Notes under the pieces: model-generated
What the model saw: only the letters and a program-made list of their open reading frames with translations
What the model was told of the DNA's origin: nothing
Databases searched by the model: none
Origin: Bacillota bacterium
Lineage (GTDB): Bacteria; Bacillota; Negativicutes; Sporomusales; Sporomusaceae
Reading direction: 5' to 3'
Length of the DNA stretch: 33,905 nucleotides
Assembly (NCBI GenBank): GCA_017889705.1
Contig: JAGGAB010000041.1
Location: 1 to 33,905, forward strand
Program-made: the position numbers and the translations under genes
Shown here: one piece after another, positions 15,445 to 22,782 of the stretch
How the letters are laid out: each line of letters begins with the position of its first letter
Position numbering within the stretch: the stretch's first letter is position 1

Positions 15445-16620
15445 TTACACTTGCACTGCCATAATGGTGGCTGTCGCATAAGCAGCAATGCCCTGGCCTT
15501 GTCCGGCAAAACCCAGCCCCTCTGTGGTCGTGGCTTTCACATTAATTTGCGTTTCGGAAACACCCAAAGCATCTGCAATATTAGTATTCATTTGCGCTAT
15601 GTACGGAGCCAATTTGGGTTTTTGCGCCACAATAGTCGCATCAATATTATTTACAATATAACCATGTTTACTCAATATCTCACGTACTTCACACAAAAGC
15701 TTAAGGCTGGAAATTCCTTTAAAGCGTTCATCACTATCCGGAAAATGCCGGCCAATATCACCCAAGGCCGCTGCACCTAATAAGGCATCTTTGATAGCAT
15801 GCAGCAGCACATCGGCGTCTGAATGACCTTCGAGCCCCAGCGTATACGACACCTCTACTCCGCCGAGAATCAGCTTTCGTTCCGGAACCAGGCGATGTAC
15901 ATCATAACCAATACCAGCGCGAATCATCTTCTTGTCCTCCTGTCGCTTTGTCATTACTGTTTCGGCAAACTGCAAATCTTCCGGTGTAGTAATTTTGATA
16001 TTTAGGTAACTGCCGGTGACAATTTTCACCTTAGTTCCTAATCGTTCTACGAGCGCCGCATCATCAGTACCCAGATAACCATCCTGCAGAGCCTGGTTGT
16101 ACGCCGTTGCCAGCAATTCCCGCTTAAAGGCTTGCGGAGTCTGCACCGCCCACAAGCTGCGGCGGTCTGGCGTGCCGGTCACCCAGCCTGCCTGATCAGT
16201 TGTCTTAATGGTATCTTTCACCGGCACAGCGGCAATAGCCGCTTGCTGATTACAAGCGGCAGCAATAACCTGATTAAATAGTGCCGGTTCAGCCATTGGT
16301 CGGGCGCCATCATGCACAACTACGATTTCCGCAGTAGGTTCAACGACTTGCAGTGCATTGGCTATCGAATATTGCCGTTCACTGCCGCCGGCAACCACCT
16401 GCCAGGGAATGGGCAGATTAAGGCCGTCAAGTAGTTTACTAACTATCGCAGTCTCTTCCGGGGCAACAGTCAGGATAAGACTTGTTACCGCTTCTGCCTG
16501 ACAAGCCGTCAGCACCGTATGCGCAAGTACAACTTGACCAGCCAGCGGCAATAATACCTTATTAACAGCACTTCCCATACGCTTTCCCTGACCGGCTGCC
16601 GCAATAATAACACAAACCAT
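15445..16620 (-). CDS. ispDF: Bifunctional IspD-IspF (MEP isoprenoid pathway)
   Basis: 391 residues carrying two enzymes in one frame. Residues 1-225 are IspD, the CTP:MEP cytidylyltransferase: [10 protein letters not shown] at 7-16, HDGARP at 103-108, and [11 protein letters not shown] short linker (TKRQEDKK, 224-231) leads to IspF, the MEcPP synthase: metal ligands D240 and H242 in [19 protein letters not shown] at 265-276 with H274, and the [15 protein letters not shown] tail. In B. subtilis the two are separate neighbouring genes. GGAGG precedes the ATG. A strong terminator lies between this gene and yacL upstream, leaving no room for a separate promoter. Confidence 0.96.
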   Translation of the reverse strand: MVCVIIAAAGQGKRMGSAVNKVLLPLAGQVVLAHTVLTACQAEAVTSLILTVAPEETAIVSKLLDGLNLPIPWQVVAGGSERQYSIANALQVVEPTAEIVVVHDGARPMAEPALFNQVIAAACNQQAAIAAVPVKDTIKTTDQAGWVTGTPDRRSLWAVQTPQAFKRELLATAYNQALQDGYLGTDDAALVERLGTKVKIVTGSYLNIKITTPEDLQFAETVMTKRQEDKKMIRAGIGYDVHRLVPERKLILGGVEVSYTLGLEGHSDADVLLHAIKDALLGAAALGDIGRHFPDSDERFKGISSLKLLCEVREILSKHGYIVNNIDATIVAQKPKLAPYIAQMNTNIADALGVSETQINVKATTTEGLGFAGQGQGIAAYATATIMAVQV

Positions 16621-16637
16621 ATTCTTTCCTCCAAGTT

Positions 16638-16671
16638 AAAAAGCCTCCAAACCCGTAGGGCCTGGAGGCTG
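16638..16671 (-). terminator. Terminator or attenuator between the PIN/TRAM gene and ispDF
   Basis: Minus-strand stem AGCCTCCA / TGGAGGCT, extended inward by GGCCC / GGGTT to about 13 bp with a 3-base loop, followed by TTTTTAA. The T-run ends 4-5 bases before the GGAGG ribosome site of ispDF. Confidence 0.85.
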
Positions 16672-16674
16672 GAA

Positions 16675-17805
16675 TCAGATCACAATTTTGGGTTTGGCAA
16701 AAATCATTCGGCCAGCAGCTGTTTGCAATACCGAGGTGACCAGAACCCCGACGGTTTCACCGATATGTTTTTTACCACCGTCGACCACAATCATGGTACC
16801 GTCATCAAGATATGCCACACCCTGCCCAAACTCCTTGCCATCTTTTACAACATGAACTACCATTTCTTCCCCTGGCAATACTACCGGTTTTACGGCGTTT
16901 GACAGTTCATTAATATTGAGAACAGACACACCCTGCAGTTCAGCAACTTTATTCAGGTTATAGTCATTAGTTATAACCTTGGCGCCTAACAGTTGTCCCA
17001 GTTTAACAAGTTTGGAGTCCACTTCGGCAATATCTTCAAAATCCCGATTTTCAATTTGAACATTCAATTCCAGTTCCTTTTGCATGCGATTTAAAATGTC
17101 CAAACCGCGCCGCCCCCGGTTACGTTTTAATAAATCGGAAGAATCAGCAATGTGTTGCAGCTCTTCCAGCACAAAGGTTGGGATAATAAGCACGCCTTCA
17201 ACAAATCCACTTTTACAAATATCTGCAATACGTCCGTCAATAATAACACTGGTATCCAAAATTTTGGGCTGACAAAGGTACTCTTCCTTACTACCTTTGG
17301 CGCTTTCTTTCCCATCACGGTTGCGCCAGGGCAGTGTCGGCAGAGTAGAAAACATATTAAATATTTCTTCCCGTTTTCTGATCGCAACATTGATACCTAA
17401 GTAACCCAAAATAACGCTCAGCACCAAGGGAACATATTTTCCGACAATCGGAATAGGCAAAAAAGCTGATCCAAGTAAATTAGAAATTATTAGTCCGATA
17501 GCTAACCCCAAAACACCGGCTAACACATCATAGCCCGGCATTTTGTTCAGGCGCAATTCCAGCCAATAAGTAAAATGCCATAAGTATTTAAGCAGAAACG
17601 GTGCCAGCAAAAAGCCAATAATTCCTCCGACTAAACCACCCACAACAAAGGTGAGAATAGTTGTCATAGTGACTCCGAATACACCAATCCGCAAAAACTC
17701 TTCGCTTATCACCGTAGCCATAAACGGCATATACCTGTCAGTTATCACCAGTCCGCCAATGGCAGCCAATATTGTAATAATAATTCTAAGTGTTCTATCA
17801 ATCAT
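16675..17805 (-). CDS. YacL-like membrane protein with PIN and TRAM domains
   Basis: 376 residues. Four hydrophobic segments occupy roughly residues 7-27, 40-70, 90-113 and 121-140, rich in Gly as in this family. A PIN-type nuclease domain follows (about 180-300): LDTSVIIDGRIADI, VLEELQHIADS, RGRRGLDIL and VITNDYNLNKVAEL give the usual acidic residues. A TRAM RNA-binding domain closes the protein (GKEFGQGVAYLDDGTMIVVDGGKKHIGETVGV). It corresponds to B. subtilis YacL; the RNA target is unknown. GGAGGTAG precedes the ATG. First gene of the minus-strand block, with two candidate promoters upstream. Confidence 0.93.
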   Translation of the reverse strand: MIDRTLRIIITILAAIGGLVITDRYMPFMATVISEEFLRIGVFGVTMTTILTFVVGGLVGGIIGFLLAPFLLKYLWHFTYWLELRLNKMPGYDVLAGVLGLAIGLIISNLLGSAFLPIPIVGKYVPLVLSVILGYLGINVAIRKREEIFNMFSTLPTLPWRNRDGKESAKGSKEEYLCQPKILDTSVIIDGRIADICKSGFVEGVLIIPTFVLEELQHIADSSDLLKRNRGRRGLDILNRMQKELELNVQIENRDFEDIAEVDSKLVKLGQLLGAKVITNDYNLNKVAELQGVSVLNINELSNAVKPVVLPGEEMVVHVVKDGKEFGQGVAYLDDGTMIVVDGGKKHIGETVGVLVTSVLQTAAGRMIFAKPKIVI

Positions 17806-17931
17806 AGGCTCTACCTCCTTTCTATATTAAAATCAGTTTTACCCAAAAAGTGGAAATACATCTCTATTATGTCCTACTTTTAATAAAAAAATACGTCCAG
17901 ATGTTGTTCCATCTTGGCTGTATTCGGCTTC

Positions 17932-17961
17932 AGTATATCATAGAGTTCAAGTCCTTGTCAA
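17932..17961 (-). promoter_or_regulatory. Proximal candidate promoter of the PIN/TRAM gene
   Basis: On the minus strand TTGACA, 18 bases, TATACT, about 125 bases ahead of the gene. It is in tandem with a second promoter at 17970-17999. Confidence 0.6.
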
Positions 17962-17969
17962 AATTTAGT

Positions 17970-17999
17970 ATTGTAGCATGTATAATTGAAGTTTGTCAA
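17970..17999 (-). promoter_or_regulatory. Distal candidate promoter of the PIN/TRAM gene
   Basis: On the minus strand TTGACA, 18 bases, TACAAT. The distal promoter begins next to the palindrome at 18016-18031. Confidence 0.6.
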
Positions 18000-18015
18000 T
18001 AACCTACCTCCTTTT

Positions 18016-18031
18016 TACAGTCTTGACTGTA
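18016..18031. promoter_or_regulatory. Palindrome between divergent promoters, candidate operator
   Basis: TACAGTC-TT-GACTGTA is a perfect 7-bp inverted repeat with a 2-base centre. It lies 17 bases upstream of the distal minus-strand -35 and about 40 upstream of the plus-strand -35, a position from which a dimeric regulator could reach both. No known regulator consensus is recognised. Confidence 0.45.
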
Positions 18032-18069
18032 TTTCTCGGCATTTGAACATAATTTTCTACGAACCAACA

Positions 18070-18099
18070 TTGACAAGTATAGATGGCAGTTTATATAAT
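18070..18099 (+). promoter_or_regulatory. Promoter of the MazG-like gene
   Basis: TTGACA, 18-base spacer, TATAAT, with the gene's GTG start 27 bases beyond the -10. Both hexamers are consensus. Confidence 0.75.
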
Positions 18100-18125
18100 T
18101 AAAGGCAAAGTGAGGTGTACCTAGA

Positions 18126-18524
18126 GTGTATGATAACAAATGCTGCTCAGACTTTCAGTCTGCCGTAGACGAATACCTAATCCGCCACCGCAGCGTACTT
18201 GATATTATGACAAAATATCAAGAAGGAGCTGCACGGGTGAACCGCGCCATAGCCAAAGCAGTTACCGAGTGTGGTTGCATCCAGGTTTCTGCCGCTCGTC
18301 AAACAGTTCCTGAAGATGCTTCTTACAGCGACCTTAAGGATCATATGTCGTCCCACATTGTCGGTGAACCTTGTCCTCACTGCCAGGAAGTCATCTCCAA
18401 AGAAGTTGGTCACAGCATGTTCTATCTTGCTGCGCTCTGTAATCTTACCGGACTATCCTTACATAAAGTAATGCAGAGGGAATATCAGGATGTAAAAACC
18501 TTAGGGGTATTTCATTTATCCTAA
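18126..18524 (+). CDS. Small MazG-like protein with CxxC motif
   Basis: 132 residues, GTG start with GAGGTG upstream. Two helical parts resemble the all-alpha MazG fold: KYQEGAARVNRAIAKAVTECG (about 30-50) and KEVGHSMFYLAALCNLTGLSLHKVM (about 92-116). In catalytic MazG proteins the second helix carries ExxD; here it reads E-V-G-H, so the metal-binding Asp appears to be His. Cys residues at CGC (49-51) and CPHC (82-85) could hold a metal. I know the general type from Firmicutes but not a proven function; nucleotide pyrophosphatase activity is doubtful. It is a one-gene unit with its own promoter and terminator. Confidence 0.75.
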   Translation: MYDNKCCSDFQSAVDEYLIRHRSVLDIMTKYQEGAARVNRAIAKAVTECGCIQVSAARQTVPEDASYSDLKDHMSSHIVGEPCPHCQEVISKEVGHSMFYLAALCNLTGLSLHKVMQREYQDVKTLGVFHLS

Positions 18525-18540
18525 CAGAATATGGTATAGT

Positions 18541-18571
18541 AGCACAGCCTTTCCTGAGGCTGTGTTTTTTT
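18541..18571 (+). terminator. Rho-independent terminator after the MazG-like gene
   Basis: Stem CACAGCCT / AGGCTGTG with a 6-base loop followed by seven T residues, about 17 bases past the stop. Confidence 0.92.
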
Positions 18572-18637
18572 CTGTCTTAATACTGCTACATAATCGCAAT
18601 TCCCCTGGGAATGCTACAAGTAAAAAGGGGGATAAAT

Positions 18638-19795
18638 ATGCGTCAACCACTGAGTATTATGTTTACTATACTAATATTCTTCAGCACAGTCGGGTTTCCT
18701 GCTGTAGCTGCTGCACTTAACACATCAGACGGCGACGAACTGGTATCACGCTATGTAACCATTATTGATGACCGAGGTATCATTGTGCTACAGACCGGTC
18801 ATGAAGTCCACCCGGGAGATCAATATATCAGCGAAAACGATATCCTGTATGAAATTACTGCTGTAGAAGGCACATTGGCCCGCTGCCATGCGCTGGAGAA
18901 GCTGTCAAGTCAAGCTCCTGCCACCCTCTTAGTCCAAGCACCGGTACCCGGCACACCTGCACCTAAAATTGCCATCTACCACACGCATACTGATGAATCT
19001 TACATCCCTAACGATGGAACACCGACTGAGAAGGGCAATGGCTCCATCATGCTTGTTGGTGAAGCGTTCGAAAAAAAGCTGACTGAGCTTGGCTATCAGG
19101 TCAATCATTCCAAGAACTTGCATGACCCCCATGATGCCAATGCTTACCATCGCTCCCGGCGAACAGCCATGAAACTAATTAACGAACAGCCAACAGCCAT
19201 TTTTGATATCCACCGTGACAGCGCACCACTTAAGGTATACAGCACTACCATTAACGGCGAAGATGTCAGCAAGCTGCTGCTTGTTGTCGGCCGTCAAAAT
19301 CAACATAAACAAACCACCCTGAATTTTGCCCGCAGCATCAAATCGGCTGTTGATGCAAAATATCGCAGTCTTGTTCGCGGAATATTTATTGCTCACGGTA
19401 ACTACAACCAGGATTTGAGCCCCCGGGCTTTATTAGTCGAAGTTGGCACTCAATATAATAATCGTGAAGCTGCCGAGCGCAGTATCACCTTATTTGCCGA
19501 TGTCGTTCCCTCTTTTCTTGGACCGGTAAACAATAGCAGCGGAGTAGCTGAGGCCAGTCAGGCCGGCACTTATACTGGCACCAATGAGAGCAACCCGCCC
19601 CCGCCCGCCTACGCTCCCACCGCTACAGCCGCCGGCTATGACATTGTCGGCATACTCCTGGCGGTTATAATCGGCATAATTGCGTTTCTGTTGTTAAGCA
19701 CCGGTAGCTGGCAGGAAGCCAAAGGAAAACTAAAACATTTCTTCAAATTCGAGTTTGTCAATTTTATCGGCCCGCACAAAAAACGCAAAGAATAG
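18638..19795 (+). CDS. spoIIP: Stage II sporulation protein P (SpoIIP) family amidase/endopeptidase
   Basis: In B. subtilis SpoIIP works with SpoIID and SpoIIM to dissolve septal peptidoglycan during engulfment. From the ATG at 18638 (GGGGG 7 bases upstream; an earlier in-frame ATG at 18611 lacks one) it has 385 residues. Residues 1-26 are a signal or anchor. Residues 36-90 form a small module (YVTIIDDRGIIVLQT...HPGDQYISENDILYEI). The catalytic domain follows with KIAIYHTHTDESYIPNDG (H115, H117, E120), FDIHRD and LLVEVGTQYNNREAAERS. A second hydrophobic helix near residue 345-365 (GILLAVIIGIIAFLLL) is less usual for SpoIIP. Another SpoIIP may exist elsewhere in the genome. Confidence 0.9.
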   Translation: MRQPLSIMFTILIFFSTVGFPAVAAALNTSDGDELVSRYVTIIDDRGIIVLQTGHEVHPGDQYISENDILYEITAVEGTLARCHALEKLSSQAPATLLVQAPVPGTPAPKIAIYHTHTDESYIPNDGTPTEKGNGSIMLVGEAFEKKLTELGYQVNHSKNLHDPHDANAYHRSRRTAMKLINEQPTAIFDIHRDSAPLKVYSTTINGEDVSKLLLVVGRQNQHKQTTLNFARSIKSAVDAKYRSLVRGIFIAHGNYNQDLSPRALLVEVGTQYNNREAAERSITLFADVVPSFLGPVNNSSGVAEASQAGTYTGTNESNPPPPAYAPTATAAGYDIVGILLAVIIGIIAFLLLSTGSWQEAKGKLKHFFKFEFVNFIGPHKKRKE

Positions 19796-19807
19796 GAGGA
19801 CTGGCTT

Positions 19808-20140
19808 TTGAGCAGACAAAGATTAGCTAAACTGGCCGGCATCTTTGCCGTGGTTACCCTTATTGGTGTAGCCATAACTTATCAGGTCCCTTTTTCCTGG
19901 CTGACTGTTCAGCAAAAGCCTGAACAAGCGCCCCCTAAAGTATATGATTACTATGTTGTTGTAGATGAAAACACCAATGAAGTGCTTATGTATGTCCCAA
20001 TTGTCGTCAATGTCGGCGACGAACTTGTCAGCGAACAAAACAAGCGTTATAAAATCGTAAAAGTAGAAGAAAACTATGGTTATGCTAGGTTTGTTGAAGA
20101 TTTGAATTTGGAATTATACAAAAAGGATGGCCGAAATTAG
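19808..20140 (+). CDS. Small membrane-anchored protein sharing a module with the upstream SpoIIP
   Basis: 110 residues, TTG start with AGGAGGA 7 bases upstream and only 12 bases after the spoIIP stop, so surely co-transcribed. Residues 7-25 are one transmembrane anchor; the rest lies outside. Residues 47-97 (YYVVVDENTNEVLMYV...VNVGDELVSEQNKRYKIVKVEE) line up with residues 39-88 of the upstream SpoIIP: both have an acidic turn after a beta strand, then VL, then GD..(I/V)SE, then Y.I..VE. Function unknown; a partner of SpoIIP is a reasonable guess. Confidence 0.75.
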   Translation: MSRQRLAKLAGIFAVVTLIGVAITYQVPFSWLTVQQKPEQAPPKVYDYYVVVDENTNEVLMYVPIVVNVGDELVSEQNKRYKIVKVEENYGYARFVEDLNLELYKKDGRN

Positions 20141-20159
20141 AATAAGTCAAGGCCGAGTA

Positions 20160-21251
20160 TCAGTAGTGGCGGTCTAAGAGCGCTTGCTCACGCACCCGCT
20201 TTAGGCCGTCTTTGATTGTTTTTGCCCGCACTTCCCCAATACCCTCAACCTCATCCAATTCTGCCAAGCTGGCATTATAGATACGATGCAAGGTTTTAAA
20301 ATGAGCTACCAGTTTTTCTCCTACTAATAGCGGTAACCGCGAGATCTGGCGTAAAACCCGGTAGCCACGTGGTACAACCGGAATATCCATAGCAGTCGGA
20401 CTAACACCATAACCTAACAACCGGCAAATAGTAAAAGGCTCCAGATTTTCTTCAGGCAATGCCGCAATTTGTTCTTTAACGGTTTCATAATCTTTAAATT
20501 CGTTAGTATTGCAGTAATCCTTAATTAATAGGGCAACATCATCCACACCTGATATCAGCTCTTCCATTTGCATACTGACAAGCCGGCCCTCAGTTCCCAG
20601 TTCAATAATATTCCGTTCGATCTCGCAGGAAATTCGTCTGACTCGCTCAGCTCTGATAAGCATTATGGCAACATCATATAAAGTAGCCAGGTCTTCAAAT
20701 TCCAGTGCACTTAAATTGGTTAATCCCTTATCAAGTACTTTTTTGTACTTTTCCAGTGTTTGCAACGCCTGATTGGCTCGGTTTAATATTACGGCAATAT
20801 CTTTAAGCGTATACCGCAGATGACCAAGATATACCGAAATTATGTTGCGCCGCTGCGAAATAGCGACAACCGGCGCCCCGGTTTGTTTGGCCGCCCGTTC
20901 AGCAGTGCGGTGGCGCGTTCCGGTTTCGGCAGTGGCTATTGCAGGGTCAGGTACTAATTGCGCATTCGCAAATAATATTCTTTTCCCGTCATGAGAAAGC
21001 ACGATAGCACCATCCATTTTCGCAAGCTCATAGAAACCGGCCGGTGTAAATTCTGAGTCAATTTCAAAACCACCGTCCACAATCTCCATGACAGCCGGGC
21101 TATCCCCGATAAGCACAAGTGCCCCCATCTTGGCTCTCAATACATTTTCCAGACCATCCCGTATTGTTGTACCTGGAGCTAATGTTTTTAGCGTTTTGAC
21201 AAAGCGGCTGTCCCATAGCCGTTCTGAACGCTCATCCTTATTTTTTGTCAT
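20160..21251 (-). CDS. disA: DNA-integrity scanning protein DisA, diadenylate cyclase
   Basis: Makes c-di-AMP from two ATP while scanning DNA for branched lesions. 363 residues, normal length. The DAC domain carries DGA (80-82) and RHRTAER (113-119), both needed for ATP binding. A helical linker (about 150-290) leads to a C-terminal helix-hairpin-helix DNA-binding region (AELDEVEGIGEVRAKTIKDGLKRV). Its ATG overlaps the radA stop in ATGA, so the two are translationally coupled. It faces the 19808-20140 gene, with 19 bases between the two stops. Confidence 0.97.
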   Translation of the reverse strand: MTKNKDERSERLWDSRFVKTLKTLAPGTTIRDGLENVLRAKMGALVLIGDSPAVMEIVDGGFEIDSEFTPAGFYELAKMDGAIVLSHDGKRILFANAQLVPDPAIATAETGTRHRTAERAAKQTGAPVVAISQRRNIISVYLGHLRYTLKDIAVILNRANQALQTLEKYKKVLDKGLTNLSALEFEDLATLYDVAIMLIRAERVRRISCEIERNIIELGTEGRLVSMQMEELISGVDDVALLIKDYCNTNEFKDYETVKEQIAALPEENLEPFTICRLLGYGVSPTAMDIPVVPRGYRVLRQISRLPLLVGEKLVAHFKTLHRIYNASLAELDEVEGIGEVRAKTIKDGLKRVREQALLDRHY

Positions 21252-22612
21252 ACAAATACCGCCTCCATAGCCTCGCTGACACTAGCAACACCAATAAGCT
21301 CCAGCCCTGTTGTCCGGGGAAGTTTTAGACCCGAATAATTTCCGGCAGGAATGACAAAGCGCTTAAATCCCAGAGCAGCAGCCTCACTGATTCGGGCTTC
21401 CACTCTGGTTATCATCCGTACCTCGCCGGTAAGCCCCACTTCTCCCATGACTACCGTATACGGATCAACCGCCATACCTCTAAAACTGGATGCAATCGCA
21501 AGCGCTACCGGCAAATCAGCTGCCGGCTCAACAATTTTAAATCCACCTACAGCATTAACATATGCATCTTGATTGGCCAGCATGAGACCTACCCTTTTTT
21601 CTAATACAGCCATTAAGAGTATCAGGCGATTGTAATCAAATCCTGCCGCCATTCGCCGCGGCATCCCAAAACAAGTCGTACTAACTAGCGCCTGTATTTC
21701 AATTAATAGCGGACGCACACCTTCCATATATGCCAGCACCACAGAACCCGGAGCTCCTTGGGGGCGCTCAGCCAATAAAAAGCCGGAAGGATTGGCTACT
21801 TCAATTAATCCGCGTTCTTCCATGGAAAAAATACCACTTTCGTTGGTCGAGCCAAATCGATTTTTAATAGCTCTAAGCACGCGGAAAGCATAACTGCGTT
21901 CCCCTTCAAAATAAAGAACAACATCGACCATATGCTCTAACAAACGTGGGCCTGCAATATTTCCATCTTTTGTTACATGCCCGATTATCGCCGTAGGAAT
22001 TCCGCTTTCCTTGGCAAACCTCATCAATTTGCCGGTACTCTCCCGCACCTGTCCGACACTCCCCGGAGCTGACGGTATCTCCGGGCTATACATGGTTTGA
22101 ATAGAATCAATAATCACTAACGCCGGTTTGTGATGTAACGCCTCCAGCACAATCGTATCCAAATTATTCTCTGTAAAAATCAGCAAATTATTACTTATTT
22201 TCCCCAATCGTTCAGCTCTAAGCTTTATTTGCGCAGCTGATTCTTCACCGGAAATGTATAAAACCGAACCATATCTGTCAGCTATCCCTGCTGCTACCTG
22301 TAAAAGCAATGTCGATTTGCCGATTCCCGGATCACCACCGATTAAAAAAAGCGTCCCGGGAACTATGCCACCGCCCAGCACCCGATCAAACTCATTCACA
22401 CCGGTTAACAGCCGCGGCAAAGCCGATGTGTCCACCATGTTAATTGGCCTGGGTTTCGAAACAGGCGTACTGGACATACGTACTTCTGATTTTTTAACGG
22501 CAACCTCTTCCACCATCGAGTTCCATTCGCCACACTCCGGACAGCGTCCCAGCCATTTACCCGATTCTGAGCCACACTGCTGACACACAAACTTGGTTTT
22601 CAGTTTAGACAA
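21248..22612 (-). CDS. radA: DNA repair protein RadA (Sms)
   Basis: Branch-migration ATPase of recombination. 454 residues from a TTG at 22612, chosen because AGGAG lies 8 bases upstream and translation then begins SKLKTKFVCQQCG as in other RadA proteins; an ATG nine codons earlier has no ribosome site. Domains: four-Cys zinc finger CQQCG...CPECGEW, RecA-like ATPase with GDPGIGKST, the RadA-specific KNRFGSTNESG, and a Lon-protease-like C-terminal domain. It lies between clpC (separated by a terminator) and disA. Confidence 0.97.
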   Translation of the reverse strand: MSKLKTKFVCQQCGSESGKWLGRCPECGEWNSMVEEVAVKKSEVRMSSTPVSKPRPINMVDTSALPRLLTGVNEFDRVLGGGIVPGTLFLIGGDPGIGKSTLLLQVAAGIADRYGSVLYISGEESAAQIKLRAERLGKISNNLLIFTENNLDTIVLEALHHKPALVIIDSIQTMYSPEIPSAPGSVGQVRESTGKLMRFAKESGIPTAIIGHVTKDGNIAGPRLLEHMVDVVLYFEGERSYAFRVLRAIKNRFGSTNESGIFSMEERGLIEVANPSGFLLAERPQGAPGSVVLAYMEGVRPLLIEIQALVSTTCFGMPRRMAAGFDYNRLILLMAVLEKRVGLMLANQDAYVNAVGGFKIVEPAADLPVALAIASSFRGMAVDPYTVVMGEVGLTGEVRMITRVEARISEAAALGFKRFVIPAGNYSGLKLPRTTGLELIGVASVSEAMEAVFV

Positions 22613-22726
22613 AATTATTTCTCCTTTATTCCATGGCATACAGATAAAAAGCTGGCAGTAGGAATTGAAATTTCTTTAATACATCCTATATTATAACAGC
22701 GCATAGCCTTATTAATAAACTAATAC

Positions 22727-22755
22727 AAAAAAGCACTCATTTTGAGTGCTTTTTC
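22727..22755 (-). terminator. Rho-independent terminator between clpC and radA
   Basis: Minus-strand stem GCACTCA / TGAGTGC with a 3-base loop flanked by A and T runs (bidirectional in appearance). It ends the ctsR-mcsA-mcsB-clpC transcript. The GCACTC stem is repeated in the 5S rRNA terminator at 33791-33820. Confidence 0.9.
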
Positions 22756-22782
22756 GCGCTTATTAGTCAAAATTCCTGCTTA

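Noticed and set aside
18611..18637. Upstream ATG of spoIIP (nine codons earlier)
   Set aside because: No ribosome site at usable distance, whereas the ATG at 18638 has GGGGG and then starts a typical signal peptide.
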